From: Neocallimastix lanati (nom. inval.)
Taxonomy: Eukaryota; Neocallimastigomycota; Neocallimastigomycetes; Neocallimastigales; Neocallimastigaceae
Reading direction: 5' to 3'
DNA length: 64,000 nt
Assembly: GCA_016946835.1 (NCBI GenBank)
Contig: JACVTC010000062.1
Location: 185,001-249,000, forward strand
Below, piece after piece: positions 36,641 through 48,857 of this stretch. Numbering within the stretch: the stretch's first letter is position 1; each line of letters begins with the position of its first letter. The position numbers were made by a program, and so were the translations under genes. The notes beneath the pieces are model-generated. The model worked only from the letters and a program-made list of their open reading frames with translations. It was not told where the DNA came from and ran no database searches.

Positions 36641-38689
36641 AATAAATAATTAGATATGAATAATTCATTACCTATAGTTTAAAGATAATAATAAATTTAA
36701 TAACAGTAAAAAGGTAATAGTATATAAAAAAGATTTTTTTTTAATATATTTTAATCTCTTTAAATTGATTATTATCTGAACTTGATTGTATATACTTTTT
36801 CTTCGGTATAGTTTTGTGTGGTTCTTCTTTAAAGCTTTAGTCATTTAATAATTAATTAATTTTACATATATTTTTGTTTATATGTTTATTTTGTTTTGTT
36901 TTGTTTAATTATTAAACTTTGATTTAGCATATTTTTTAAAATTATAAAATCTATTAACATGATAAACATTAATTCTCTCATTCCATATTATTTATTGACA
37001 ATGGTGCTTTTCAGCTCTTCATTATTTTAATGATTAATTATTTCTGTATATATTTCTGTTTATTTATTTATTTTTTTTTTTTTTTTTTTTTTTGGTTTGT
37101 TAATTATTAATGGATGATAATTATTTAACATATATATTAAAACTATAAAATCTACCGATTTAATAAATATTAATACTCTCATTCCATATATAAATATTTA
37201 ATATTAATTTTTTTTTTTTATTATTATTTTTTCTTATTTAAAAATTATGATCTAGGTATAATTATATAATTATATAAATACTTTCTTTAATAAAATTCCT
37301 TTTTTTTTTTTTTTTATTTTTTTTTCTTATTTAAAAATTATTATCTATGTATAATTATATAATTATATAAATACTTTCTTTAATAAAGTTCCTTTTTTTT
37401 TTAATTTTCTCTTAACATATCATATTAATTATTATTTATTAATATTAGTTCTATTTTAATTTTTCATTTAATTATATAATGGTTGATAAATCTTTTATAT
37501 ATTTTTGATTATTTTATTAATTTAACAACATATACTAAAACTCTAAAATCTGTCATTAGTTGTCATTCCATATAAAAATATTAACCAAAGAAATAAATAA
37601 AAATAAATAATTTAAAGCAATTTTGTGGCTTAATTAAAAATTAAAGTTGTATGGTTGAAATTAAATTATAAAAAAACATAAAACACAAGTAAAATATTTA
37701 AAAAAATGGTAAAGCATAATAAAATTATGAATTTACATTAAAAGAATTGAAATTTATAAAAAAAGTTTATGAGTTTATTTATATATATATATATTGTTAT
37801 ACAATTATTATCTTTTTTTTTTTTTAAAGTTGTTTTCATTCCAATATTAAATTCATTCTATATAAATTATAAATTATATTCAAAAAAAAAAAAAATTTTA
37901 TTCTCTATTTTATACTTTTTTTTTTAAATTGAAATATTATTAAAGAAGTCTTTTTTATGCAAATTAGAAAAGAATAATAATAAAATTATATATAAAAATT
38001 AAGTATTTTAACTTTAAAATAAAATTGTATTTAGAAACGGTCATTTGAATAATAATAAAAAAAAAAGTTTATATAAAATTTTTTAAAATAAATTATAATA
38101 AATAGAATTAAATATTAATATTAATTACATAATGAAATGTTAAAGATATAAAAAATAAAAAATAAAAATTATTATTATTATTATTTTTAAAGTTCTATAA
38201 TATAAATATATTTCATAATTTACGATAATTTTAATTGATAATAAATAATATCACTTTTATGAAGATTTTAAAAAAATTAAATATATATATATAAATGTAA
38301 TTTTTATATTTTTTTTTTTTCTTTTTTGCTTTCTCTTAAATTAAAAAATTATAATAATTTAAAAATAATTATTACCTTTTTTTTTAATTATTTTTAGTTT
38401 TTATTATTTTTTTTATTATTATTTCTTTTTAACTTTTAAAACATTTAATAAGTGACTGTAATTTTTTTTTCATTTTATTTCTTCATTTGTCTTATTAAAA
38501 CATTATTAAATGATTTAAGGAATATATATATATTTTAAACCATATAAAATTATGAAAAGTTCTATTATACATAAATTTTATATTTGTTGAATCGTAGCCT
38601 TTATTTTTTTTTTATCAATAAGTAAATAAATATATATAGATTTATATATACTTTTGATTCATTCCATTGAAATCGGACAAATTAGCTTG

Positions 38690-38733
<44 letters not shown>

Positions 38734-39794
38734 TAAAATAAAGTTAAAATTAAAATTAAAAATTACAATAGGAGTATATTTAAATATATCAAAGTAATAA
38801 TAATAATAATAATAATAATAAAAGGATTAAAGGGAAAATTATAATTAAATTGATAATACTCTAACTAGAAACAAGAATATATATAAAATTATATTTTCAA
38901 TAAAATAAATTTTGAATTTTATATAATAACTAAATGATAGATATTGAAAATAGATTCATAATTTTATTAATATTTTTAAAATTACATATTATAATTAATA
39001 ATAATAAGGGATAGAAATAAATAGCAATACCTCTATGATTCATATAATAGTTTTTAATTATAATATTAAATAAATAATAAAAAGGTCATGATTAATGATT
39101 AAAAACTTTTATTTAAACATTAATAAATAATATATAATAAAAATTTATAATAAATTATTAATAATAAATAATAAATAATTATTAATTATTAATAAATCAT
39201 AAATTAATAATTAAATAATTGAAAAGTTTTCACTTATTAATAAATTAATTAAAATTTTTTTAAGTATTCCACATTTTATTTTTATTTAATTTATCAACTT
39301 TATAAATCATTTTATTTCTAATATTTAATTATAATTTAAATTTTATATATTAATTATATATGTATTATATATTAATAATGAATTAAGAGATTAAAAACGA
39401 TATTTTTAAATAATATATAATAAATAATAAATAATAAATAAATAAATAATATTAAATAATAAATAGTAAATAATAAATAATATATAATAAATAATAAATA
39501 ATAATAATATATATAAATTATTGAATAATAAATAATTGAATAATAAAGAGTATTTATTAATAAATAATAAATAATTGAAAAATAAATAATAAATGAATAA
39601 ATAATATATAATATAAATCATTTCTCTATAAAATAAATATTTAAAAGTACTAAAAAAAAAAAAAATAAATAAATAAATATGAATATTTAGATAAAATAAA
39701 ATAAATCGGAATGACTTACAATCATTCTCATATACTAAAAAAAAAACCTTTGATCGAATCCTATTTACCTATTTAAGTATTTTAACAATTAATA

Positions 39795-39829
<35 letters not shown>

Positions 39830-40567
39830 ACCATATTTTTCTTTTAGTATTATTTTTAAAACTTAGCAATATTATGTATATATCTAATGTTAGTAATAAA
39901 TATAATTTAGTATTAAAAGATTATGTATCCTTTTTAATTTATAAAGTCTTAATAATATCAGTTATTATATTATCTTATATTTATCAAATTTTATTATTCT
40001 TATTTTCAGTTTATTATTCTTCTAATATTTATTATTATATATAATTATTAATATTTATTAGTATTATTTTTCGTTTATATTATTAATTATTTAATTCTTT
40101 TCCCTATTTTTAGAACTATTAATAATAATCTTTAATTGTTTATGAATTTTAAAAAATTAAAAATATATTTTTATTTTTTTATATTAAAAATTATTAATAA
40201 CTACAAATAAATTTATAACTTTTTTTCCTAGATTTTTCTTTTCTTTCCTTTCATTCCTATTCCTATCATATTCTTATTCATCTTTTGTTTTAAAGTAATT
40301 CAATTATAATATAAAATAAAACAGGAAATATTAATAATACTATAATGAATAATCATATATATATATATATAATTAATTTAAATGCAATGATAAATAATTT
40401 ATTATGAAAGTGTGATATAGAATTAAATTATTTATGAGCATGAATGTTAAATTTTGGTTTCTTATTATATATTATTCATATTGAAAAAATAAAAAAAAAT
40501 TATAAAATTATTATAGAGTAACTATTCATGTTTATTAGTATAATTTTCATACGATAGCTTGAAAAGA

Positions 40568-40600
<33 letters not shown>

Positions 40601-43135
40601 TAAATACTATTCATTATCCTTTTTTTTTTACAACATTAATATTATAATTATCATTTTTTATATAATCTCTAGATATTTTGATCGTTTTATTTTTATCTAA
40701 TTATAATATTTAAATGAACATATACATTTATTGAATATTCAAAATTTTTATCTTACTATTTTTATCCTTTTTTTCTTTTTTTCTTTTTACTTTTTGCTTT
40801 TTTTTTTTTAAAACTGAATTAATAAAACTTTTTAAAATTAAAATTACCAATAGAAATTCATGAAATATGCTTTTGAAATATGAAAGAAAACCAATCTCAA
40901 ATCTAAAAAAAGTATAATTTAAAAAAAAAAAAATGTCCTAACCTATAAATGTTTTGAAAAAAAACTCTTTAAAAGAATAAATTAAAATATATTACAATTA
41001 ACTGTATAAATATATTAATTTAAATAAAACTTATATAGAGAGTAAATAAATAAATAAAGGAAATTATTAATTAATTATTTTTTTTTTAAAAAAAAATTAA
41101 TTTTAAATTATATAAATTTGGTAATAATTAAAAAATTCTAAATTTAAAAATCATTTTAAATAGATTAAAAACTAATATATTATAGTATAAATAAAATAAA
41201 TAATGAATATATATACAAATATAAATAGAATAAATTAAACACATTGAAGTATAAATTAATTGAAATCTATTAATATTATATTAAATAGTTTATTAAATTT
41301 GATTTAAATTAAATATAAAAATAATTTTTTTTTGATTTCTTATGAAAATAAAACACATATTCATAATGGAATAATAATTAATAAATAAATGAATAAATAA
41401 TAAATAAGTGAATAATCAATAATCAATCAATCAATCAATCAATAAATAAATAAATAAATAATTATATAATTTATTAATAAATAATAAATAATAAGAATAT
41501 TTATTAATAATTAATAAATAATTAATTAATAATAAATAATAAATACTAAATACTAAATAATAAAAAGAATAAAAAGAGTATTTATTAATAAATAAAATAT
41601 ATAATTAAATATTAGTAACTATTATTAATTACTAAAAATATATAATCAAATATAATATTATTCTATATATTAGTAAATTACATATATTATATTATAATAT
41701 ATATTAATAATTTATATAATTTAAATATATATATTTTTTTAAATTTTTTAAACTAAAATCCCAACAAAGGAAAAGGTTTATTTTTTTATTTTTAAATAAA
41801 GCACGACTGACAGAAAAAAAATGATATATAAATAATTATTTCTTATTTCTTAATTCCTTTTTATCTATTCTTATTTCTTATTTCTTATTTCTTATTTTTT
41901 AATCCTTAATCCTTATTCTTCTTTTCTTTTTTCCTATTTCATATCTTTTATCTTTTATAAATTCATTTCTTATTTATTATTTAATTACTAATAATTTATA
42001 TATATATATAGCAATAATAAAACTATTAATTAAAATTTTTTGAATATAAACAATCATAAGATTATTAATAATATTTATCTTATTATTAGTTAATCTTGAT
42101 TTAATGCATACATATTTCATCTATTTAATTATTTGCCAGGATATATTTTATTTATATTTTTTGTATTTAATTGTTTCTTTATTTATCACTTCATTATACA
42201 ATAGTTTTTTTTAGTATTGTTATATATTTATATATTATTCTTAATTTTTTTTTTATCTTCTTTTTATATTTTTATTATGGTATATAAAATTAATTCTTCA
42301 ATCTGAACTTTTTTTTTTTATCTTCTTTTTATATTTTTATTATGGTATATAAAATTAATTCTTCAATCTGAACTTTTTTTTTTATTTAATATAAAATAAG
42401 CTTTTTACTTAAATATATTTATATATTTATATATAAATTAATAATTATTAATAAATTATTGAAAAATAAAAAATTATTTATAAACTTTAAAAATAATATT
42501 TAAATAATATTTATAAATACTAATACTATTCTTTTTTCTTTTTTTTTTTTTTTTATTTTACTTCTTATTCTTTATTTTTATTTTTTTTTTTAAATATTTA
42601 TTTTAGAAATTATAATTTTTGATATATTTTTTTTTAATCTTTACAATTTTGAAAAAATCTAATACTCATTTAATATATAGTAGTTTATATTTAAATTACT
42701 TTAATAGTATTATAATTATAAATATTAAATAGTAAAAACTACTACATAGCAACTTTAAATTTAAATTTATAATAAAAAAAAATTATCAAAATAATATACA
42801 AAGAAATAATAAAATATTAAGTATATTTAATAGACCGAGAAAAATTATACAGTAATTTCAAAAATTAAAACATAAAAAAGATAAATTTGAAAAAATTAAC
42901 ATTATATATATATATATATAAAAGCAAGCTATTGTGTTTAATATAATAAATAATTTCTTAAAATAAACCTTTAAATAATTGAGAAATTATTTATTATATA
43001 ATAAAATTTTCTATAAAAGTTATATTAAATAGAAAATATTATATTTCTTTTTTTTTTTTTTTTAATACAAAACAAATTATCAATTAGTAAAATTTTACTC
43101 AATAAAAGTAGTTCTTTAAAATATAAAAGTTCACA
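36641..43135. other. Long gene-free AT desert
   Basis: Holds three diverged copies of a ~200-bp sequence containing AAATCT...CTCATTCCATAT (about 36840-37000, 37025-37190 and 37470-37575) and a tandem ~95-bp duplication (37228-37300 and 37322-37393). Palindrome-headed repeats lie at 39548-39566 and 41576-41594 within AATAAAT heptad arrays (39140-39620 and 41370-41600). (ATCA)n runs (41409-41440), a 66-bp tandem duplication at about 42252-42383, and a loose inverted repeat around 42944-42995 are also present. No coding region was recognised. Confidence 0.5.
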
Positions 43136-44937
43136 ATGACTTCACAAATTGAAACCCAATCTAAAGTTCAACAACCTGTTACATCTAGCTCAGATAGCAT
43201 AATTGAATATAGTCAAGAATTTAAAATAGAAATGGAAAATAGTATATGCCATTATTTTTCAAACTTAGATAACAAATCATTGTAAATATTTTCTTTTTTT
43301 ATTATTTATTTTCTTTATAATTTTTATTATTATAATTATTTTTTTTTTATTTTATCTTATTTTACATATTTAATTGTTTAATTTTTAATTAGCACTAAAA
43401 ATTATTAAATCTTATGAAAATAAGATAAAATAGTATTTAAATATTTAAATATATATAATTAAATCTTTATTAATTATTTTAGTTTGTAGATAATATATAA
43501 TATTAATATATTATAATTTAATAATCAATAATATATTAGACTATATTGAATTAAATATAAATAATTATATTTATTAAAAAAAAATTTTTTTTTCTGTATT
43601 TTTAAATTTTAAAATTAATTTATATATATATATATTTACCAATATTTTATATTAAATATATATATATATTGTTTTATGATATTTTGATATATCTGTTAAA
43701 TATATATTTTTAAAATATATTATTATCTTTTAATATATAATATTTTCATTTATAATAATATATAAATTTATATGAATATTGAAAAATTATTTACAAAATA
43801 TTAGTAAATCAAATATTGACCGTAATGAGACTTTAGTTAATAACGCTAGTAAGGATATTGAATACATTACTCCAACTCCTTCCTTAAAAGGTATCTCAGA
43901 TTTTATGATTGACCAAATTTTCTCAACTGAAAAGATAATACCGGTTGAATCCGATGATGAAGATTCCAAAAGAGAAGCCACTGAAAATAAAATAAATTCT
44001 TGTAATTCAGATCTTACCTTGAATAATAATGTTGAAGATTCAGAAGAAGAAGACGAAGAAAAGAAGGAAGACGTATTTTCAGAAAGAGATGGAGATATCA
44101 GTAAGTCTTTTGCCATTGAATTTATTGATTTACTCGATATTAATATGAAAGAAGTAAGTTTGATTAACAAATCCAGTGTTTTTTTTTTTTTTTTTTTTTT
44201 TTTTTATATATATATTTAATTATTAGTATTATTATTATTTAAAAAAAAAAAAACTATTCTTCTAATACATAAATACGTAATAGAAAAGTACTAATTTTGA
44301 ATAGATTGTATATATTAATATGAAAAGTAATTAATATTAGATTAACTAGATTAATGATAATGAAGATAATTTGATGATCTTTTTTTATTAATATATTTAT
44401 AAATAATCAAATTTAGAAAAATATAATAATTAAAACACTAATTAAAAAATATGAAAAGATCTAGAAAATTTTTATTTAATTAAATATATATAAATATATT
44501 TTGAAAAAACTTTTATATTATTATTTTTCTTTTTCTCTTCATAATTCTAATTTTTATTTTTATTTTTTTTTTCATATTTTTTTTTTTTTTTTTTAAAGTT
44601 AAATTCTAAAAAGGATAATTTCGAAGTTGTTGGCTTAAAAAAGATTGACGAAAATACTGATAAAGTTCTTCCAGATGATTTAAATGAAGCCTCTGAAATT
44701 AAATTTGCTAATGATATTAAAGAAAAGAAATCAAAATCTAAGAAAACCAAACATATTTCAATTTTCAATATGGATAAAAAAACATCACATCTTCACCGTT
44801 CAAAATCTACTAGTACCGCAAAATCTTCATCTAGTACCCTTACTGATTCTATGGAATCCTTAACTAAAGAGGTTAAATCAAAATTAAGTTTTTCCAAAAT
44901 CTTTAGAACTGTAAAAAAGAGAATGCAAAAGAATTAA
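43136..44937 (+). CDS. Protein of unknown function, three exons, acidic middle and basic C-terminus
   Basis: Spliced model 43136-43281, 43805-44153 and 44599-44937, with GT-AG introns of 523 and 445 bp; 277 aa, frame closes exactly. It begins MTSQIETQSKVQQPVTSSSD. An acidic patch (VESDDEDSKREATEN and EDSEEEDEEKKED) lies at about 95-140. A helix-like FAIEFIDLLDINMKE is cut by intron 2. The last ~75 residues are Lys/Ser-rich (KEKKSKSKKTKHISIF and SKSTSTAKSSSSTL) and end in SKIFRTVKKRMQKN. No signal peptide or membrane segment is seen. The start is supported by a CACAATG context and by exon 1 joining in frame. An alternative donor GTAAGT at 44101 would shorten exon 2, but the protein continues sensibly past it. 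Family not recognised; the basic tail suggests nuclear or membrane-surface binding. Confidence 0.75.
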
Positions 44938-46288
44938 ATACATATATAAATAATAAATCAATACATTTATTTTTTAAATTAATATAGTATAATATAATAT
45001 ATTATTAAAAAAATATGATTAAATTATTGTAAAAACAAAACAAAACAAAACGAAACACAAAAATAACCAAATTAAATATATATATATAAGATTAACATTG
45101 TCTTATATATAATATATCCAAAATATTATCCTGATTACATAAAAAAAAAAAAAAATTTTTTTTTTTTTATTTTTTTTTATTTTCATTATTAACCAATATC
45201 ATTCAATTCAAATTAAATAATAATCCAACTTTTCAGAATATCCAATATATCTAAATGATAAAAAAAAAAATTTTTTTTTTTTTTTTATAACAATTAAATA
45301 ATATACTCTTTAATCGAATATTTTATTATAATAATTTTCTTTAAATTTATAAATTTTAAATATCTATAATATTTTTATTTTATTTATTATTTAATAATTA
45401 GAAATTTGCAGATTTTTAATAAAAAAAATCTATTATATATTCACTAGTATAAAAGAAAAAAATTATAATTTTTTTTTTAATAAATATATATATATATATA
45501 TTTATTATTTTCTTTTCTTTTTTTTTTTATTTTTAATTTCATTACATTTCACTATATTTAAAGTTAAAATGACAAAAGTAAATAGATATATGAATACTAT
45601 TTTCCATTATTAAATAAGAATCAATATTACATAATATCAATAATAAAAGAAATAATAATAAAGAGAAATAATAATAAATATATATAAATAAAGAAATAAA
45701 ATAATATACCTATTATATAATTTTTATATAGTCAAATTCCTTTTTTTTTTTTTTTTTATTTTATTTTATTTTATTTTATTTTATTTTCAATTAATCAATT
45801 ATTTTTATTTTATTTTTATTTTGTTTTTTAGTTTTATTTAATTTTATTTTATTTTATTTTTAATTAATCAATTATTTTTAATATTATAAATAATTTTTTT
45901 TTTTTTTTTTTTTTAAAATATTCAATAATTCAATAATAAAATATATATATATATACATAAAAAAAAAGAAATTATAAATATATAATTAAATTAAAATTTA
46001 ATATAGTAAAAATCTATTTATTTATTAAGGAAGAAAGTGTAAAAAAAAAAAAAAAAAAAAAGAGCATTTTGTAAAAATATTTCTTCATTTTTTATTTTTA
46101 TTCTCTCCTTTTTTTTTTTTTTTTTATTTTTTCGTATTTTAAAAAAATAAAAAAACAATCATTAGTATTGTTAATAAATAAATAAATAAATAAATATAAA
46201 TAAATAAATAAATAAATAAATAAAATTAAAATAAACATATTTAGTACAAAAAAAATAAAAATAAAAAAAAAATGGAATGATAAAAATA

Positions 46289-46372
<84 letters not shown>

Positions 46373-46500
46373 GGCAGCAAACTTGTTTCATCTTTATTAA
46401 TTAAATATTTGAAAAAAAAACATGTAATAAAAAGAAAAAAAAAAGATAAAAAGATAAAATAGTAAATAAAAAAAAAAAAAAAAAAACACAAAATAAAAAT
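44938..46500. other. AT-rich intergenic DNA
   Basis: Several places where a long A-run abuts a long T-run (45140-45170 and 45260-45287), a TTTTA/TTTTC duplication at 45740-45880, (AAAT)n at 46171-46222 and a ~60-base T-run at 46310-46369. No gene. Confidence 0.45.
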
Positions 46501-48010
46501 AAAATAAAAAATAAAATAATGGTATAATACATTCTAGTTTCATTTAATTAATATCTGTAAAACTTCACAAGGGCATTATTATACTGAAGTATAATAATTA
46601 ATTTTGACTTCACAATGTAGATCATACTTTTAAGATACAAAATTATGATCTTCATTGGTTGCGCTAGCCCTGCTGGCCTGTCTTACTGTTTCTTCAGCAT
46701 TGACGCTCTTGGTAGTAGTAGTACGATTCGATTTGAACCTATTGAACAAAGACCATTGCTAACCAATAACAATAGGTATAATCGATTTGAAGAAGTGCCG
46801 CAGTAACCACCAAGAATGGAGTATCAGAATAAGCACCTGATTTCATCTGGCACTTAAATAGATCCTTCCATTCCCTTGTACTGTTACTAATACTTCGACC
46901 TCCAAGAAGGAAATTAAACACTTTTTCATACACACTAGAATCAACATACACATTATTTTCAATACTATTACTAACATTACTAACAATACTATTACTAATA
47001 TTACTAAAACTATTATTACTATTACTATTATTATTATTATTACTATTATTACTATTATTATTATTACTGTTGCTGTAATCATTATTACTATTAATAATAT
47101 CATTTGTTAGGTTGTCACGGTTAAAAAGCATTATATAAAAAAAAAAATAAAATTTTTTTCATCATTAACTTTACTACGAATATGATTGAAAAAAGGACAA
47201 TCAATTAACCAATGCCTTATCCATTGTTTATTACTTTTACAACAGGGACAAAAATTAGGACACATTTGATCTATTATTTTTGCAGCTTTAGCAATTTTAG
47301 CATCTAATCTATATCCGCTTCGTGCTCTCAATAGCCAATAGAAACCATATGAAAGATCAGGATATTCATAACAAAGTTTAATAAATTTTGATGTTTCTTC
47401 GAATTTGTTTTTGTCATAAAACTCAGCTTTAAATAGAATTGATTTTCATATCTCTTTTCCAATAAAAATCCTTGATTTTATTATCGTTATTACCTCTTTT
47501 CTCTAAGTTTACGTTTAAGAGTTCCACTTTCTTTTGCCCATGTATATATTTTCTAGATTTTGGAATATTATTAACTAAATGGGAAATAATACAATTTGAA
47601 TCTTTCCATTTATCAAAACATTTTGACTTGAGACCAAAGAACACTTAGCTGACAATGGATGGAATATTTAAATCTTTTGAAATAGAATATACATTAATAA
47701 AAGATTTGGCTTTTTGTAAACCTGCAATCCATCTTAAATCCTTTATTAATTAATTTCTGAGTATTATTTTGTTCTCGCTTTATTTGAACCAAGTAAAGGT
47801 GCAAAGTAAGAGACTTTACTAAGTATCATAGGAGTTAATTATAATCTTCTTAAATGGAATAGGAATTTTGGAATTTGAAAGAAATTTACTAACAGAAAAG
47901 AGAGCTTTAGTAGCTTTTTAGAGTTAAGTAATTTAATAATGGGGGTTCAACGATAAGCTTTTATCAAATGGTATACCTAAATAGGTATAACATTTAGTTG
48001 TTGGGATTGG
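46500..48010 (-). pseudogene. 5'-truncated non-LTR (LINE-type) retrotransposon
   Basis: Reading leftward from 48010: the end of a LINE reverse transcriptase (YLGIPFDKSL, KALFSVSKFLSNSKIPIPFK, LRWIAGLQKAKSFINVYSIS) with several stops and frame changes. A linker follows (VNNIPKSRKYIHGQKKVELL), then RARSGYRLDAKIAKAAKIID and a zinc-finger tail (CPCCKSNKQWIRHWLIDC) of the zf-RVT type at 47200-47280. Next is an Asn-rich insertion encoded by AAT repeats (about 46990-47095), then VFNFLLGGRSISNS...EWKDLFKCQ and SDTPFLVVTAALLQI. About 240 bp of possible 3' untranslated sequence follows. The endonuclease and catalytic reverse transcriptase parts are absent, as expected of 5' truncation during target-primed insertion. 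Confidence 0.75.
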
Positions 48011-48176
48011 TTGACCATATATATAATTAAAAATTATATATATACATATATATAGACAATAAATTTTGTAATGAATAATAAATAAATAAAATAAATAGAT
48101 TTAAATTAATTATAAACATTTTTCATTTTTTTTTTTTTTTTTATTTCATTTTTATTTTTTTTATTTTTTAAATGAA

Positions 48177-48217
<41 letters not shown>

Positions 48218-48275
48218 CTTTTTATTATTTTTATTTTTATTATTAGTAGTATTTTTTTGTATTATATATATATAT

Positions 48276-48306
<31 letters not shown>

Positions 48307-48857
48307 AAAATAAAAATAATTTTTAATATATTTTATATAATAATGATATAAATAAAAATCAACAAAATATTATTAATATTAAAAAAAAAAATATATTGAA
48401 AGATATAGATAAAAAATTAAATTTAAATTTAAATAAAATTTTTTAAAAAATATATATAAAATTAAATGAATATTTAATTTTTTCTTAACTCTTTTTATTA
48501 TTATTAACATTATTATTAGTATTTTTTTGTATTATATATGTATATAAAAAGAACAAATAAAAATAATTTTTTAATATAGATATATAATAAAATAATGATA
48601 TTATTAATATAAAAAAAAATATTGAAAGATAATAGATAAAAAAATTAAATTTAAACAAAAATTTAATATATATATATATATATATATAATTAAATAAATA
48701 AAGAAAAATAAAAAAATAAATAATTAAAAAAATTGTTTTTTTATATATATATGGTATTTTGTATATATATATATATATTAGTTTGTTTTATAGGAAGGCT
48801 AATAACGATTGTATGTCACTTTTTTTTTTTTTTTTTTTTTTTTTAAAAATTAATTAA
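48011..48857. repeat. AT-rich DNA with a ~270-bp diverged tandem duplication
   Basis: About 48210-48480 and 48484-48700 share TAGTATTTTTTTGTATTATA, then an AT/A-rich stretch with ATTGAAAGATA and TAAATTTAAA. T- and A-runs differ in length. No gene. Confidence 0.6.

Noticed and set aside
37228-37393. Pair of LTRs from a lost retrotransposon
   Set aside because: The copies are about 70 bp and almost adjacent, without TG...CA ends or target-site duplication; a tandem duplication fits better.
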